A stretch of DNA of 64,000 nucleotides from Aquila chrysaetos chrysaetos (taxonomy: Eukaryota; Chordata; Aves; Accipitriformes; Accipitridae): contig NC_044030.1 of NCBI RefSeq assembly GCF_900496995.4, positions 16,428,851-16,492,850 on the forward strand, given 5' to 3'. A program made the position numbers and the translations under genes. Positions 11,868 to 23,929 of this stretch are shown in pieces. The notes below the pieces were generated by a model. That model saw nothing but the letters and a program-made list of their open reading frames with translations, was not told where the DNA came from and ran no database searches. The first letter of the stretch is position 1. Each line of letters begins with the position of its first letter.

Positions 11868-12260
11868 AGGAGGATGGAGGCACCAGGAGGAGCCAGAGGT
11901 TGGGAAGCTGAGGTGGAAGAGTGCAGAAGAAAAAAGTGTCTCCTGGTTGACTGAAGCGGACTCCTCTCCTGTAATAGGGCTGATGGAGGCTCTTCAGTTC
12001 TGGCAGCTCCTAGCTGAGGTCTGCTTCCACACCTTTGTTGCAGATACACTGAGACTCTGTCAGACAGCCCCCTCAGTGTCCAGAAGTTTTGCTCAGACAG
12101 GAGATGTCTGGGTGCAGCTGTGGGGGCTGTGGCTTCTAAAACTGAGTCGTAGGAGACTTGCTACCATCTCTACTCTGTGTTTTGTAGAGCAGGCTGCTGC
12201 AGCAGAGGAGAGGACACCAAGCCATCCTGTTGTGACAGAGAGATGTGGGAGGAATACCTT
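11868..12260. repeat. Diverged duplicate, copy B
   Basis: Shares ordered landmarks with 9520-9925: gagccagaggttgggaagct near the start and tgttttgtagagcaggctgc near 12177, followed in both copies by a cagaggagag stretch. Open frame 11830-12555 spans it but has no recognisable protein family and runs into the LTR. Confidence 0.4.
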
Positions 12261-12466
12261 CGATGCTAGGTTGTGTAATGGCCCATATGACTGGATTAAT
12301 TTGTTTCAGCTTGGCCAGTTTGAAGCAGGACTGGCAAGATCCATGGCTGATGTCCTTGCTGCTGGGGATGTTTTGTGCCCTCAGAGCCACTGTAGTTGCT
12401 TGTGCTTTGGGAATTGCAGGAGGGAAAGGTGCTTTGAGCCAGGAGGTCCCGACCTCAAAACAGTGT

Positions 12467-13030
12467 TGTTGTGCTTTAACCCCAGTCAGCAACTAAGCAC
12501 CATGCAGCCGCTCACTTACTTCCCACCCACTCAATGGGATCGGGAAGAGAATTGAGAAAAAAAAGTAAAACTTGTGAGTTGAGGTAAAGACAGTTTAATA
12601 GGACAGAAAGGAAGAAAATAATAACAACAATAATAAAATGACAATAATAGTAAAAGAATTGGAATATACAAAACAAGTGATGCACAATGCAGTTGCTTAC
12701 CACTCACCAACCAATGCCCAGTTAGTTCCAGCGCAGCGATCCCCCCAGGTTATATATACTGGGCATGACATCACATGGTATGGAATACCCCTTTAGCCAG
12801 TTTGGGTCAGCTGCCCTGGCTGTGTCCCCTCCCAACTTCTTGTGCCCCTCCAGCCTTCTTGCTGGCTGGCCATGAGAAGCTGAAAAATTCTTGACTGCAT
12901 ATAAACATTACTTAGCAACAACTGAAAACATCAGTGTGTTATCAACATTATTCCCATACTGAATCCAAGACATAGCACTATACCAGCTACTAGAAGGAAA
13001 ATTAACTCTATCTCAGCTGAAACCAGGGCA
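12467..13030 (-). mobile_element. Solo LTR, avian ERVL-like family, copy 1
   Basis: 564 bases flanked by a perfect 5-bp target-site duplication agtgt (12462-12466 and 13031-13035). In sense (minus) orientation it starts near TGCCCTGGTTTCAGC and ends TTAAAGCACAACA. It has a TATA-like box at 12751-12758 and an ATTAAA-type signal at 12594-12599, followed by an A/T-rich triplet tract. No internal viral coding region is present, so it is a solo LTR. The 5-bp duplication fits an ERVL- or ERVK-like integrase; I recall this LTR type as widespread in birds. Confidence 0.9.
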
Positions 13031-13522
13031 AGTGTGCACATGAGCAGAGGTGTGACAGCACCTGACAGCAGCCCCAGACATCCTGGGCTCACACCAGCCT
13101 TGTAGGTAGCCAGCACAGACTCGGGGGCACTGTTCCAGCAGCAGTGCCAGCCCTTACCTGTAAGAGTGGCTGCTTGTGGTAAACTATCGATTTGATTCAC
13201 AGCACAAGTTGACTGAGAGAAGTCCTGAAGGTGAGAGAGCTTGTCCCTACCTCATTTCCCAGTCTGGGGTGAGGTGCCGTATATGTGCAGTTTCTCTGGG
13301 TGTGTTTTCTGACACCCGCCCTAACCCCCCTTTTATTACAGGGGCCCAATTTTAAGTCAGCAGGGTCCTGGTCAGAGCACTTGTCTGGCCAGGCTCTGTG
13401 CCTGAACCTTGTGGGCTGTTCTACCTCCTTATTAAATTATCTCTATAACTTTTGTTGTTGTTGTTGTTGTTTTTCCTTTCTCTCTGTGATCCCCTAGCAA
13501 ACATTTAAGCTGGATTTCTTGG
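13031..13522. other. Spacer between two related solo LTRs
   Basis: About 490 bases with a GTT-rich run near 13453-13470 and no recognisable gene. It is flanked by two independently inserted LTRs of the same family and orientation; their target duplications differ, so this is not the interior of one provirus. Confidence 0.6.
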
Positions 13523-13940
13523 TGTGGTGGTTTAAGCCCCGCTGGCAACTAAGCACTACATGGCTGCTTGCTTACTCCTCCCCTTGCCCCAGTGAGATGG
13601 GGAGGATAATCAGAAGAAAAAGGTAAAACCTCGTGGGTTGAGATAAAGACAGCTTAATAGGATGACACAAGGAGAGAAGAAGTAATACTACTACTACTAC
13701 TAAAAGAATGTATAAAGCGAGTAATGCATAATGCAATTGCTCACCACCTGGAACCCGATGCTCAGCCTGTTCCCAAGCCACAAACCCTCCTCCCCTGGCC
13801 AACTCCCCCTAGTTTATATACTGAGCATGACAGTTCTATGGTATGGAATATCCCCTTGGCTAGTTTGGGTCAGCTGTCCTGGCTGTGCCCCCTCCCAGCT
13901 TATAGTGAAAATTAACCCTATCCCAGCCAAACCCAGGAGA
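13523..13940 (-). mobile_element. Solo LTR, same family, copy 2
   Basis: 418 bases bounded by a perfect 5-bp target-site duplication cttgg (13518-13522 and 13941-13945). Same structural order as copy 1: tttatata box at 13813-13820 next to ctgagcatgaca, a gctta-atagg polyadenylation area near 13650, and an acta triplet run. It is shorter than copy 1, with a missing segment between the TATA area and the distal end. Open frames inside are not genes. Confidence 0.9.
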
Positions 13941-16049
13941 CTTGGTTAAGAGGTGTGAGCGCCAGGTTCTGGGACAGAACAAGAGCATGGTGCCAGCTAC
14001 AAAAGAGGCCTGGGAAAACTGAGTCAGAAGGAGAGAATCATTCAGCAGTGAACTTTGAGCCCAGTTAGTTGGCGAGAAGGCACAGGGTTGGCCCATTTGT
14101 ATTATTCATGTCAATGATGCTTGCCTGTATGTGGGTGCCTGCAAAGGCATTGCTGCTCTATGTCTGCGTTGTTCTGTTTGCAACAGGCTGGTCCTGGGAA
14201 TGAGGAAATGCAGCCACCACCACCATGCGTTCCAGCATTTGGTTCTTCAGCCCGGTTGGGAGGAATCCCCTGTGTGTTACAGTCCACTGGTTGTCCGCAA
14301 CAAGAAAGCATGTTTTTTAGGGGGCCAAAGCTGTTACCTGATGATCAATTTGATGTCCAAAATGGCTCCAGCTGCCCTTCAATTTAATTTCTGTGACTTA
14401 ATTTTTGTCTAAAAGTTTCTTGCTTAGCTGTACTTCAAAGTGTATTTGTCTAAATGGTGACTAAATCCACTTGGAAGTCAAACTGGGATTTTTCATGGCC
14501 AAACCATCTTTCCCATTCTCAGACACCAGTTCCCCACGATGGGAATGTGGCACAGCCAGATTGCAAGGCACAACCCTACATGAGCAGGAAGGGAGGGACT
14601 GCTGGAAGTCATCCACTCTGCCTGCAAACCAGATCCTGGCTGTTCTCTCAGCTCAGTGGATGGCAGGAGTAAAATTCACTGGCAGATCATCACAGATACA
14701 GGCAGAACATCATGGCATCCTGGAAGCACCCGAGTTCCTCGATGTGTATTGAACCGTGTAAATACTAATCCTCCACTGAAGCCTATGGTCCCTCACACTG
14801 AAATGGCAGCTAACTTGACATGGTACCTTCTCTGCCCGTGGGCCACTTCAGGTGTACTCCATGTACTTAAACATGGGGTACAACCCTCTGGATACCCAAA
14901 CACCCCCTTGTCCCCCAAATCCCTCCAACAGTGAATTTCTGGGTCATGTGGAGTCCCAGCTAGGAAGCTTGTCCACTTGCATTTCTTTCTTTCTTTTCCT
15001 CTTTCCCTTTGGCCGTCAGAGCACTCTCCTGTAGGCTTAGGTAAAGGTTTCGAGGCCTCCCTACGCATAGATAGGACTGAGGATGTGCCTTTATGCTCAC
15101 TAAGCAACAAGAAGCCTCACAGGGCACCTGCACCACAGCATGCATCTCCTGGCTGCCTCCCATGGTTGGGGTGTCATGCCCACAGCTTCAAGGAGATGTC
15201 TGTCAGGTGTGATGCCAGACCCTCTAGCAGTGCTCTGCTAAGGAGGAGGATCATAGTTTCATCCCTGCCTGCTCCTTCCCAGTTACTGGAGAAGTAGATC
15301 ATACTCCTTTTTCAGGACTATGTATGACGATGAATTTTTTGGTCATGCCTCCTGAAAAACAAAGTTCACCTAGCTCACTGCATGGTGTTGTCTCACAAAG
15401 GTGTGCCACAAACCCACCTGCATTTGGAAGGACTTCACCACATTCAGCACTCAGAGATTTCCCAAGTCCTCCAGGTACATGTGTTTTACCCATTGGAAAG
15501 CCTGGCTGGCTCATAGAATTGCATATTTGAAATAGGTGCTGGTTGCAACATGTAAAAGTTGAAAAGCAGTGCATACAACGTGAAAAGCAGTATGTTTTAG
15601 TGTGCCACACCACCACTAGGACCTGAAGAAAGAATAAGTGGAAAATGCTACTTTGCTTTCCCCAGTTAACAGAGAAAGGGCATTTTTTCTCCATTTTTAA
15701 GGCAAGCTTGGTTAAATCATGAACACTTCAGGTTTGGGTGTTTTGTGTTTGGTTTCTTTTCCTCTATATGAAGGTCGGTATTTTGTTTGCTTCCCCTCTT
15801 TTCCCAGAACAGTAGTCCTGAACTGAGTTTTTCTATATATGTTTTTTAAAATGTGGCTGTAGCTGCTTTGGAGCTTGTTGATTTGCAGCCCAGCAAGGAA
15901 TGAGGTTTACCCTGAGATACTAGGGCAAAAACAAGCCCTTCCCTGTTCTGCAATCAATTGTTGAACAGAGTGGGGAGAAACAATTGCTCCATCCCAGAGG
16001 AAGGGTTACTGCAGCAGGGACATCCTAAGCGGAGGTGTCAAGCTGAAGA

Positions 16050-16355
16050 ACCCCATCAGCCATGAGAGGCAGGCCAGGAGCTGACGGGTCTTGACCTCCA
16101 GGGAGGGGTGGGCTGTCCACCCACAGCAGGACAGAGTTTCCATCTGGGCTCTGCTCCCTCGACAGCCCTTCCTCTTGCCCCAACTGACCCCCTCCAAGCC
16201 AAGGTCCATGGGCTCTGGCCCTTGGGTTCTGCAGGCCAGGTCCACCACTGCTCACTCGAGCCAAGCACAATGGGGCTACTCATGGGCCTGTTCCCCGCAG
16301 CCTGAAAACACCAGGTCATGTGTTTCTAGAGGAGTGCAAATAGAGCAAGGAATTG
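16050..16355. repeat. Segment related to 9.9-11.8 kb
   Basis: Contains gagccaagcacaatgggg (compare gagccaagcactgtgggac near 9952), ccatgggctctggcccttgg (compare the ggggcctggcc repeat), and agcctgaaaacacc then gtttctagaggagtgcaaat (compare 11753-11800). The pieces lie in the same relative order but closer together. Confidence 0.4.
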
Positions 16356-19300
16356 TACAAAACTACCTTGGAAAATCTGGATCATCACTAAAGTAGCTCA
16401 CAAAACAAAAATGCTTAACACACTATGGTGCTGTCACAGAAAGATTTTACCAGTTACAGTAAGTGCTACCCACAGAAATAAGGGTTCTAGAAGAGCTTGA
16501 ATGTTGCAGGGGTCAAACTTAGTGTGTAGGTGTCATCTTAGAAACTAAAACCTACAAAGTAACACTGCTACAACACAGCCACCCTCTCACAGAGCATAAC
16601 CCAATCTCAAACAGCAAGGCTACAGAATACCTACAGAAGTAGTGCCCAGCTGAAACAAAGTACATTTCTCTCTGCAGAAGTGTATTTCACTATTTTTAAA
16701 GCATGACTACTCCACAAACATCCAGGGTAGGAGAAATGTTGTATTTTTCACAGACAAATTCTAGTTACAGATCTCTGGAACTTGTAAATAATACTTAGAA
16801 TACAGAATTTCAAATCAGTGCAAAATGTACAATCAAATTAAACACAAACCCCATATTGCAAAATATATACAGAATTGTTCTAAGAACATAACCCAAGGAC
16901 AAACAGATGTTTAAATATAAGAGAAAAGTCCATCTTTTATAAATTACTATTTTTAAAACCAATTAGTACACTAGGTATGTTATTTGTAGACAAGTTACCA
17001 CAGCATAGTGATTTGCTAGGCAGACGCTGAGAAACAAGTTACATCATTAAAAGCCTGTTTCTGAGACCAATCCACAAGTAAATGTGTGATAATGCATTAC
17101 TGGTTTGAGGCACACAATGTGGAAACAGTTTTCAACCACTTCAATGCTTATATTTAGGCTTTCTTTTTCTGAGAATTATTAGGCAGATGCACAAAGAATA
17201 AGCACTAGACAATAACTAAACTGTTCAATGGTCAGCTTATCTTAGCTTGTTGGGCCAAGATGATTTATTACTAATGTATTAGAACATTCACAAGAAATGC
17301 TATGAGACATCTTAGAGTATCTTGATATTAAAATAGCATTTGTAAAACTGCTTGAAGTTGGATGACTTAAATAACCAGAGGTGAAAAACACAGTTATTTA
17401 AGCAATAGTTAAACCATAGTTTGAGAAGAGTTAAGACGTCATGGTTAAGTTTTGTAAGCAGGAAGGACACTGGAATCTATAGGACTCAAAGCAGAAATGC
17501 TCCCTTCCAATAATCAGAACTTGTGGCTTCAAGGTTATTGATTGCTACTATCTACACCATTGCTAATTAAACTATCCCAAGGGTAACTTGCTTTTGGCAT
17601 GTTCAGAAAGCTGGAGTTATACAGCTATTGCTATGCTACAGATCCCCAGAATTTTGCTTTTAAATAGCAGTGAAGGCTTTATAAGCACCTAAAATTACAC
17701 AATAAATACTCAGTAATTCTTCAAGCACCTCTTGCTACCCAATTTGGCAAGATCAGCAGCACAAAAAAAGGGATGCCATGGCAAGGCAAGCTGTTAACTG
17801 TTTGACACAGGCAGATGTCAATTTTTGCCTGCCTTCCTTCAGAAAGCAAAAGTACTAATGTGTGGCACACCCTGTGGACAGTGAGAGAGGACTCTAAGTG
17901 TCAAACAGTCACCAGACTCTTAACATTCCTGCAGTCAAGCACAAGGGCGGGCTCTCTGCTCTTTAACCTGCAGTGATTTGTACAGGGGAAAAGTTCTGCC
18001 TTCTGCAGCTGATTTTTATATTAGGACTCACTGCCAGAGGTGTAATACGGGGTACACACAACATAAAGCTAGACACATCTTCTGAAATCAAGTCGTCTCC
18101 TAAATAACACACTTGAGCTGTGCACAGTGATGTGTGAAATGGGTGTGTTGCTAGGAGAGCTCAGAGGGATAACTACACTAGTAACAGTGCCCTGTTCAAA
18201 AATACTTTGCTTTGGGACACACCTTTAATATCTACACAAATTTATTTCAAGACTTCAGACCAACTTTTTCAACAACACTGATCTGCTTATAAAACATTCT
18301 CATAAATTATCTTCACAAAAAATAAAGTCAATCTTTCAGAAAACATGTTCAATACAAGACTTGTATCAGTAGAAATTCTGTCTTATGAGTTCATGGCAGA
18401 AAAGTCATAATCTGCATGTGAATCTCTCCAAAGGGATGTAACTAGGAATCTAAATCAGAGGGCAACTATTTCCTTAATTGTGATGGGAAGCAGAAACAAT
18501 GCTTCTAAAACATGGAAGGAGTGCACTGTTTCAACCACCATGTATGGGTTTACAATCAATAGTCACTGTCCTGTAAACATTGAACCTGCTGGTCTAACTG
18601 CAGGTTAAGATTAGTAATTTGCATTCATTTCACTGCATTCCACACATACAATGGCTACACTGTTAAAAAAAAAGAAAAAAAAAAATACATATTAAACAGC
18701 AAAAGGAATGAAGGCTTTGAGCTGGATCTCTCCTACAAGCCAAGTGTCAAATCAGTAAATGTTGACATTATAAATAAAACTTTAACATTACTTTTATGCA
18801 TTATAAAATCAGTCTAATAAACCTAAATCTTAGAATAGCAGCCAATTTGTAGTTGTTTAAAAATATATATGAACTTTCAGTCAGTCATCTATAAATACAC
18901 ACTGTGATGGGAGGAAGACACCATCTCTCATTTCCAAGCACGCTTTCAAGGAGAACACAGTATTAGAGATGGATGGGGATCAAGGAATGCTGCAGACGGA
19001 GAAACTCCCGAACAGTTGCATTCTATAAACTTGTTTTCATCGTTACCTGAAAGTGCATCTTTGTATCTGTAGAATCATCCCCATAGTTACAAAAAAAGTA
19101 CAAACATTGCAATTTTGCCACACCCTAAGCCTATCTAACCTGCATTTTCTGTTAAGTGCAAAAAGTATATGAAGTGATACATGCACTGGTGCATGTAAGA
19201 TCAAAGCCTGAAAATGAGGCAATGCTGTCACCATGAATCCAAGGTAGTTCAGTAGTTGCTGAGTCTTTGCCGCACAGCTGCTAAGTGGCTGAAACAGAAG

Positions 19301-20339
19301 CTGTAGTAGAAATTCATGAATGGTCTAAGTCCAACAGCCAGAGCTGTGTTTTAGAGCAGGATCTCCATCACCCCGCTCTCCACACACATTCACCACTACA
19401 TACTCATGCCTTTGTTACAAGTTTCAGTATACAGGCTGGGCCCAAAGGGCAGGAAGGCAGCCTAGCAGAAGAGGAAAACGGATGGTTACTATGAAGGTTG
19501 TAAGGAAGAGGTATGAGGTGCAGACCAAAGGAATATCTACTGCCAGGTCTCTCAAGTGCACAACTCCAACGCACCCCCTGTTTCAGTGCTGGAGTATGGA
19601 GCAGTGGCTATGCAACACAGGCCACACTGGCTCACATGGTCAGTGCGTTATAAAATACCTATGCAGCTGAATCTGTTGTATCTTCAACACTAGTCCTTTT
19701 CAAGTGTCACAACAGCTACTGTTACCTTCTCTGCTCACAAAATGAGGCTTCATTTGATAATGTCACATTTATATGCCAACAGACTGCTGCAGAGTAATGT
19801 GCACCATGTAAGTGCTCAGCGATTTCAAACAGCTGATATTCAAAACAAGTACATTATTTGCTCTTTAAAGAAATGCAATCTGTACAACACTGGTAAGAGG
19901 GTAACTGTGAAGATTAATGAACAATTGTCTATAACAGTTCATTTAGTTTTGTTCCTTATTTAAGTCTTGCAGTGGACTATGCTACAGTTTCTTCTAGTTT
20001 CTAAAATGCTACAATTGCCGTTGCCGTTGATTTTAGACACACGCAGACTTGATTAAAATCTAGAAGGAGCAAAGGAGCTCTAACTGTATACATGCAGAGA
20101 CTGTACTCTAAATGGAGTTGTGCTTTCTCTATATTGCCATCATGTCTTGTTGGGAAGCACACATCCATTAGAAATATGTGCTGGGAACCTCCGTGGGACC
20201 AGTAAGAAAGAAGGCTCTGCCTCCTGTCCAAAACTGGTGAAAGAAAGATCCAGAAGTGGGTTCTATCAGAATGTTGTAAGACAGCAAAAGTTGTACAAGT
20301 AGGCACTGTGAAAGGAAATAAAATAAGGCCTATTTTTAA

Positions 20340-20405
20340 AGAGTGTGTGCATATGTATGTATACACATATATGTACACACACACATATATACACATATAT
20401 AAATA
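20340..20405. repeat. TA/CA/TG microsatellite
   Basis: Mixed tatgtatgtatacacatata and cacacacacatatata runs. A chance open frame on the minus strand (20001-20420) is produced by it. Confidence 0.75.
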
Positions 20406-23400
20406 AAAAGTTTTTGGCAAAATAACACTGTTTCATTTAAAAATCAATGCAGTGAAAACATCAGCAATTTAAGCTATACAAATTAAATGTAAGAGCCATG
20501 GGGAAAAAGCAGCAAATTTTCTCAAGTAGCACCGGTATCCCAGGGATGAGCTGTTGAATTTCAGTTTTCCTAATTCAAGACAGAGATAATGTGTTTACCC
20601 ATCAAAACAGATTTTAACCAATTGACCACCTTCTCTCGTCTGCAATAGTGGGGTATTTCAAATGCACCATGATTTTCAGGACCCTTCTCTCCCCCATGCT
20701 GGCAAAATCTAGTAGGACACCAGTAAAAGGTCAGGAGCACCTATCTCAGCATGAGAGATGCTAGCTGTGCTACCTGTGCCTGCCATGGTTTATAGGCAAG
20801 GTAAAAAGGCAGGACATCGGAGAAAGCATGAAGGAGTGTGCTCAGCATAGCAATGAGCCTGCATCTCCTCTCTGTCTACAGATTATGGTTCCTGGTCCTG
20901 TGCTCCTGATGCTGATTAACACCTGTCTTGACAGAACCAAGCCCCTTTCCCAACACTTTAAATAATGCAGTAACAAAAGCACTTGGCCATGTGACTATGA
21001 GGTTCTCACAGAATGTTACTCAGAAGACTCTGTGCGGAGCATCATTTGTCTGCCCACTATAATGTAAACTATACTGCATTGTTTTGTTCAACTTAAAAGC
21101 CAAGTCAAAATGTTTTGTATTAACTGTGAAGAGTTCTCTCCTCTCTTCAAGGAAGTCTTGCATACTATAGAAGAAAATACTAGGCCTTCTCAGATACTAT
21201 GTTTGACAAATATGTTAAAAAAAAAAAAAAAGAATACATATATTCTTGATATACTGGCCTTTACAGTACCTGAAACTGCAACATCTTAATAGAGGTATTA
21301 AACAGTGAGTTTCTCCTTTTAATATTTACAGGACCTTTGCTGTCTCAACTGCCCAGGAATCTGTTTTGTCTTCAAAACACACTAAGCATCATTTTATGAT
21401 GCACAGAGACCTTAAATGCCAACTCAAAGCCTTCCTGTCCTCCACCAGGATCCCCTCTGGCAGTTGCAATTAGAACGCATTCGTACTTCTGTGTTGCCTT
21501 GCTACAACAACGCTACCCTGAGACAGGCTCATACCGTGTTCCCAGGCTGGAAAATCCCCATGGAAGGATATGCCACAATAAGGGGCCCTCCGATTAAAAT
21601 ACTGTGGCCTGAGAGTTTCATGTTATTTCAGATAACAGATACTGAGCAAAAGGGAGAGACAGTCAGGCCCTTCACGAGCCAAGAACATGAAACATTGTCA
21701 GCTGCATGCTGCAGGATTACGTATGTCTGGAAAAACAGTAAGACAGGTTTATTTACTTGGGCTGCAGAAGATGGTCAGTACCAGCAAGCTTAAAATTTAC
21801 GCATGTTTTCTGTAACAAAAAGCCAAGTTTTCCTCTCTGTCACTGAGTCAGCAATCAGAAAGAAGATTGTGCATTCTTTCTGCTGCCCTGAGGACACAAA
21901 GCAGTTTCTCTGACTTTCTGGACAATTATAAGCAGCAATCTATTTCAGATTTCCTCTCTAATTTGTGAGCTTCATCCTGAGAGGGCATACCCTGAAATAC
22001 ACCACTTTACCCCTCCTATGTGTAATGCTGGTACCAGGATGCCAGAAGAGCTCCAGCTGATCCTTCATGCCCAGGTTCTGAAGCAGAGACAACCCTGTGT
22101 GTAATGATCAGGAGACAAGGATTTTAGCTCTGTACTATCCACACTATCTCCTTCATAGCGTAAGTCCAGTTTGCATCTTGAATAAAAAGGTAAGTTGAAG
22201 TCCACACAGTAGTACCTGAAGAACATCCTGAAAATTAAATTAACAACTTAAACAATTAATAACAGGTTTCACTGAAGAGAGGAGTCAGTCCTCCGAATGC
22301 ATCTCTACCAGAACACTAAGAACAGAATGAATCACTGGACAGGAAGGAGAGGCTGCAGGCAGCTGCCATTTTTGCATGGCTGTTTTATGTCTGTTTATAG
22401 CTTTAGCTGTATCACACTGTTGCTATAGATGGCTGTCTTGCAGCACCCACATTCACAGCCTCATCTGCACCATGACTGGAAAGTAGAAAGCACAGGTAAT
22501 GATCAGAAGTTGCTGAAGCTGGCACGGTGCTTAGAGTACAGACTGATCAAGGAGACACAGCAAGAACTGTCTCAGCATGTAACTGGCTCCAACACAAAAC
22601 GGCTTTTGCATATTTCAAAGTTATACTGAAGTCACCTGTCCCTGGACCACACCTGATAACAACACCCAGCAAGGACTTGAGAAGGCTGACCAGGTAGGAG
22701 AGTTTTCATGACGGCTATTGCATTCCCAGTTATCTGAAGCCTACAGCATGTTACATGCACACTACAGGCTTCAATACCTCCTAAGGCTCCTCAGCAAAGC
22801 TACGCTGTACTTCAGTTCAGCTCTAACATATGACTATGCCAATTTACTTAAGTGAACACTAAGTGGTACTTCTTTTATGCTAATTAGTGATGATTCTTTC
22901 AGTCTTTGAGCTTGCTGTTAAGTAACAGTCCAACTGTGACAAATTAATGAAAATGAAACAGCACAAGTAAAGACAAGAAGAAAAGTCTGCTGCCAAAGAT
23001 AATAGTTTCAATGATAGAAAAAAAAATCAGTAGAATGTAATACTGCCTTGGGTATTCTTGTTCCTTTTTTACATTACAGTGGTAGCTGCTGAAATTCAAA
23101 TGCCATTTAAAACAGGCTTTGGCTGGATAATATAGGAGAAACTAAGCTGCAGTTGAAAACTTGCTCTACAAACTGTTTCCCCTTCATTCATACTGTCCAA
23201 ATACTGTTGAAGTTAATCCTCTAAAATATTTTGACTCAGCTGTTCTAGTACTTCTCTCTTCCCAGTGCAAGGGGCTCCTTTTATAGAAATAATTGCTCCT
23301 GTGTTTTGTATTTTTGTCTTTACAGTAGTACCGTTTCAGCTGTGCTATTTGGACTGTTCCAAGGAGTTCACAGCAGCTCATATCTTTGCCTTTTTTTGGT

Positions 23401-23443
23401 TAGGAGGCTATGGTGAGCATTAACTTAAAGGAACACATTTTCA

Positions 23444-23449
23444 TTTATT
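23444..23449 (-). terminator. Candidate DGKQ polyadenylation signal
   Basis: TTTATT on the plus strand reads AATAAA on the minus strand about 380 bases after the DGKQ stop codon. It is the nearest canonical hexamer I noticed, but others lie further downstream, so the true 3' end is not settled. Confidence 0.35.
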
Positions 23450-23830
23450 GAACAATGCACCAAAATTTATCTATGGAATGATTTTGTTTAAGAAAAAGCT
23501 GGGAGGAGGGGAAGAATCTTTGTCAAGGTAGACGCAGAAATCTCAGCATCTTGTTTGGCCTCAGTTTCTATATACATGAAAAACTGGGAAATGGCTTATG
23601 AAAAAGCAACCAAAGGTAAACATTTCAGATGAGACAAGTGGTACATAATAGTTATTTGTAGCAATGAGGCACTATCCTTGAAAGACAAAGTAGAACCCAG
23701 TACTAGCAAAATGTAATGAAAGGCACGCTCATAAGCAACCCTCTTCACTGGTTGTCTGCACCTGGTTTTACTGAACCATCTTGGTATTTACAGTAGATGT
23801 GCTCCATCACTTCTGAGCACAGGTCTCCAC

Positions 23831-23929
23831 TTAGCGTCCTCCTTCAGAGACTGCCATGCTATCTGCTCTCATCTCTCTCAGGCTTCCAGTTTTTTTCTGT
23901 TTCTGCTTGGATTTTTTCAACATATGGAC
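23831..23929 (-). CDS. DGKQ: DGKQ terminal coding exon
   Basis: Acceptor TTTTAG precedes 23929. It encodes 32 residues, starting [15 protein letters not shown] and ending VSEGGR, then TAA at 23833-23831. The lysine-rich, disordered tail and its length fit the theta isoform and help to exclude other DGK family members. Confidence 0.95.
   Translation of the reverse strand, partial: VHMLKKSKQKQKKTGSLREMRADSMAVSEGGR

Larger units (their letters stand above)
13941..23443. other. AT-rich stretch without recognisable exons; includes probable DGKQ 3' flank
   Basis: No open frame with a recognisable domain. The longest, 21416-21793 on the plus strand (125 codons), has no known motif. Segment 16050-16355 resembles parts of 9.9-11.8 kb. 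A-rich runs occur near 18662-18685 and 21217-21231 and a TA/CA microsatellite near 20340-20405. Part of the right end may be DGKQ 3' UTR if a distal polyadenylation site is used. I could not find TMEM175, the usual convergent neighbour in mammals. Confidence 0.5.

Noticed and set aside
11830-12555. 241-codon plus-strand open frame
   Set aside because: Runs from a duplicated segment straight into a solo LTR, so it cannot be a conserved gene as it stands.
13031-13522. Interior of a provirus between two LTRs
   Set aside because: The flanking LTRs have different target duplications and the spacer has no gag, pol or env similarity.
20001-20420. 139-codon minus-strand frame with a tyrosine/valine-rich start
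   Set aside because: Its start is translated microsatellite and the rest has no domain.
21416-21793. 125-codon plus-strand frame downstream of DGKQ
   Set aside because: No motif; it lies in AT-rich non-coding-looking DNA and does not resemble TMEM175.
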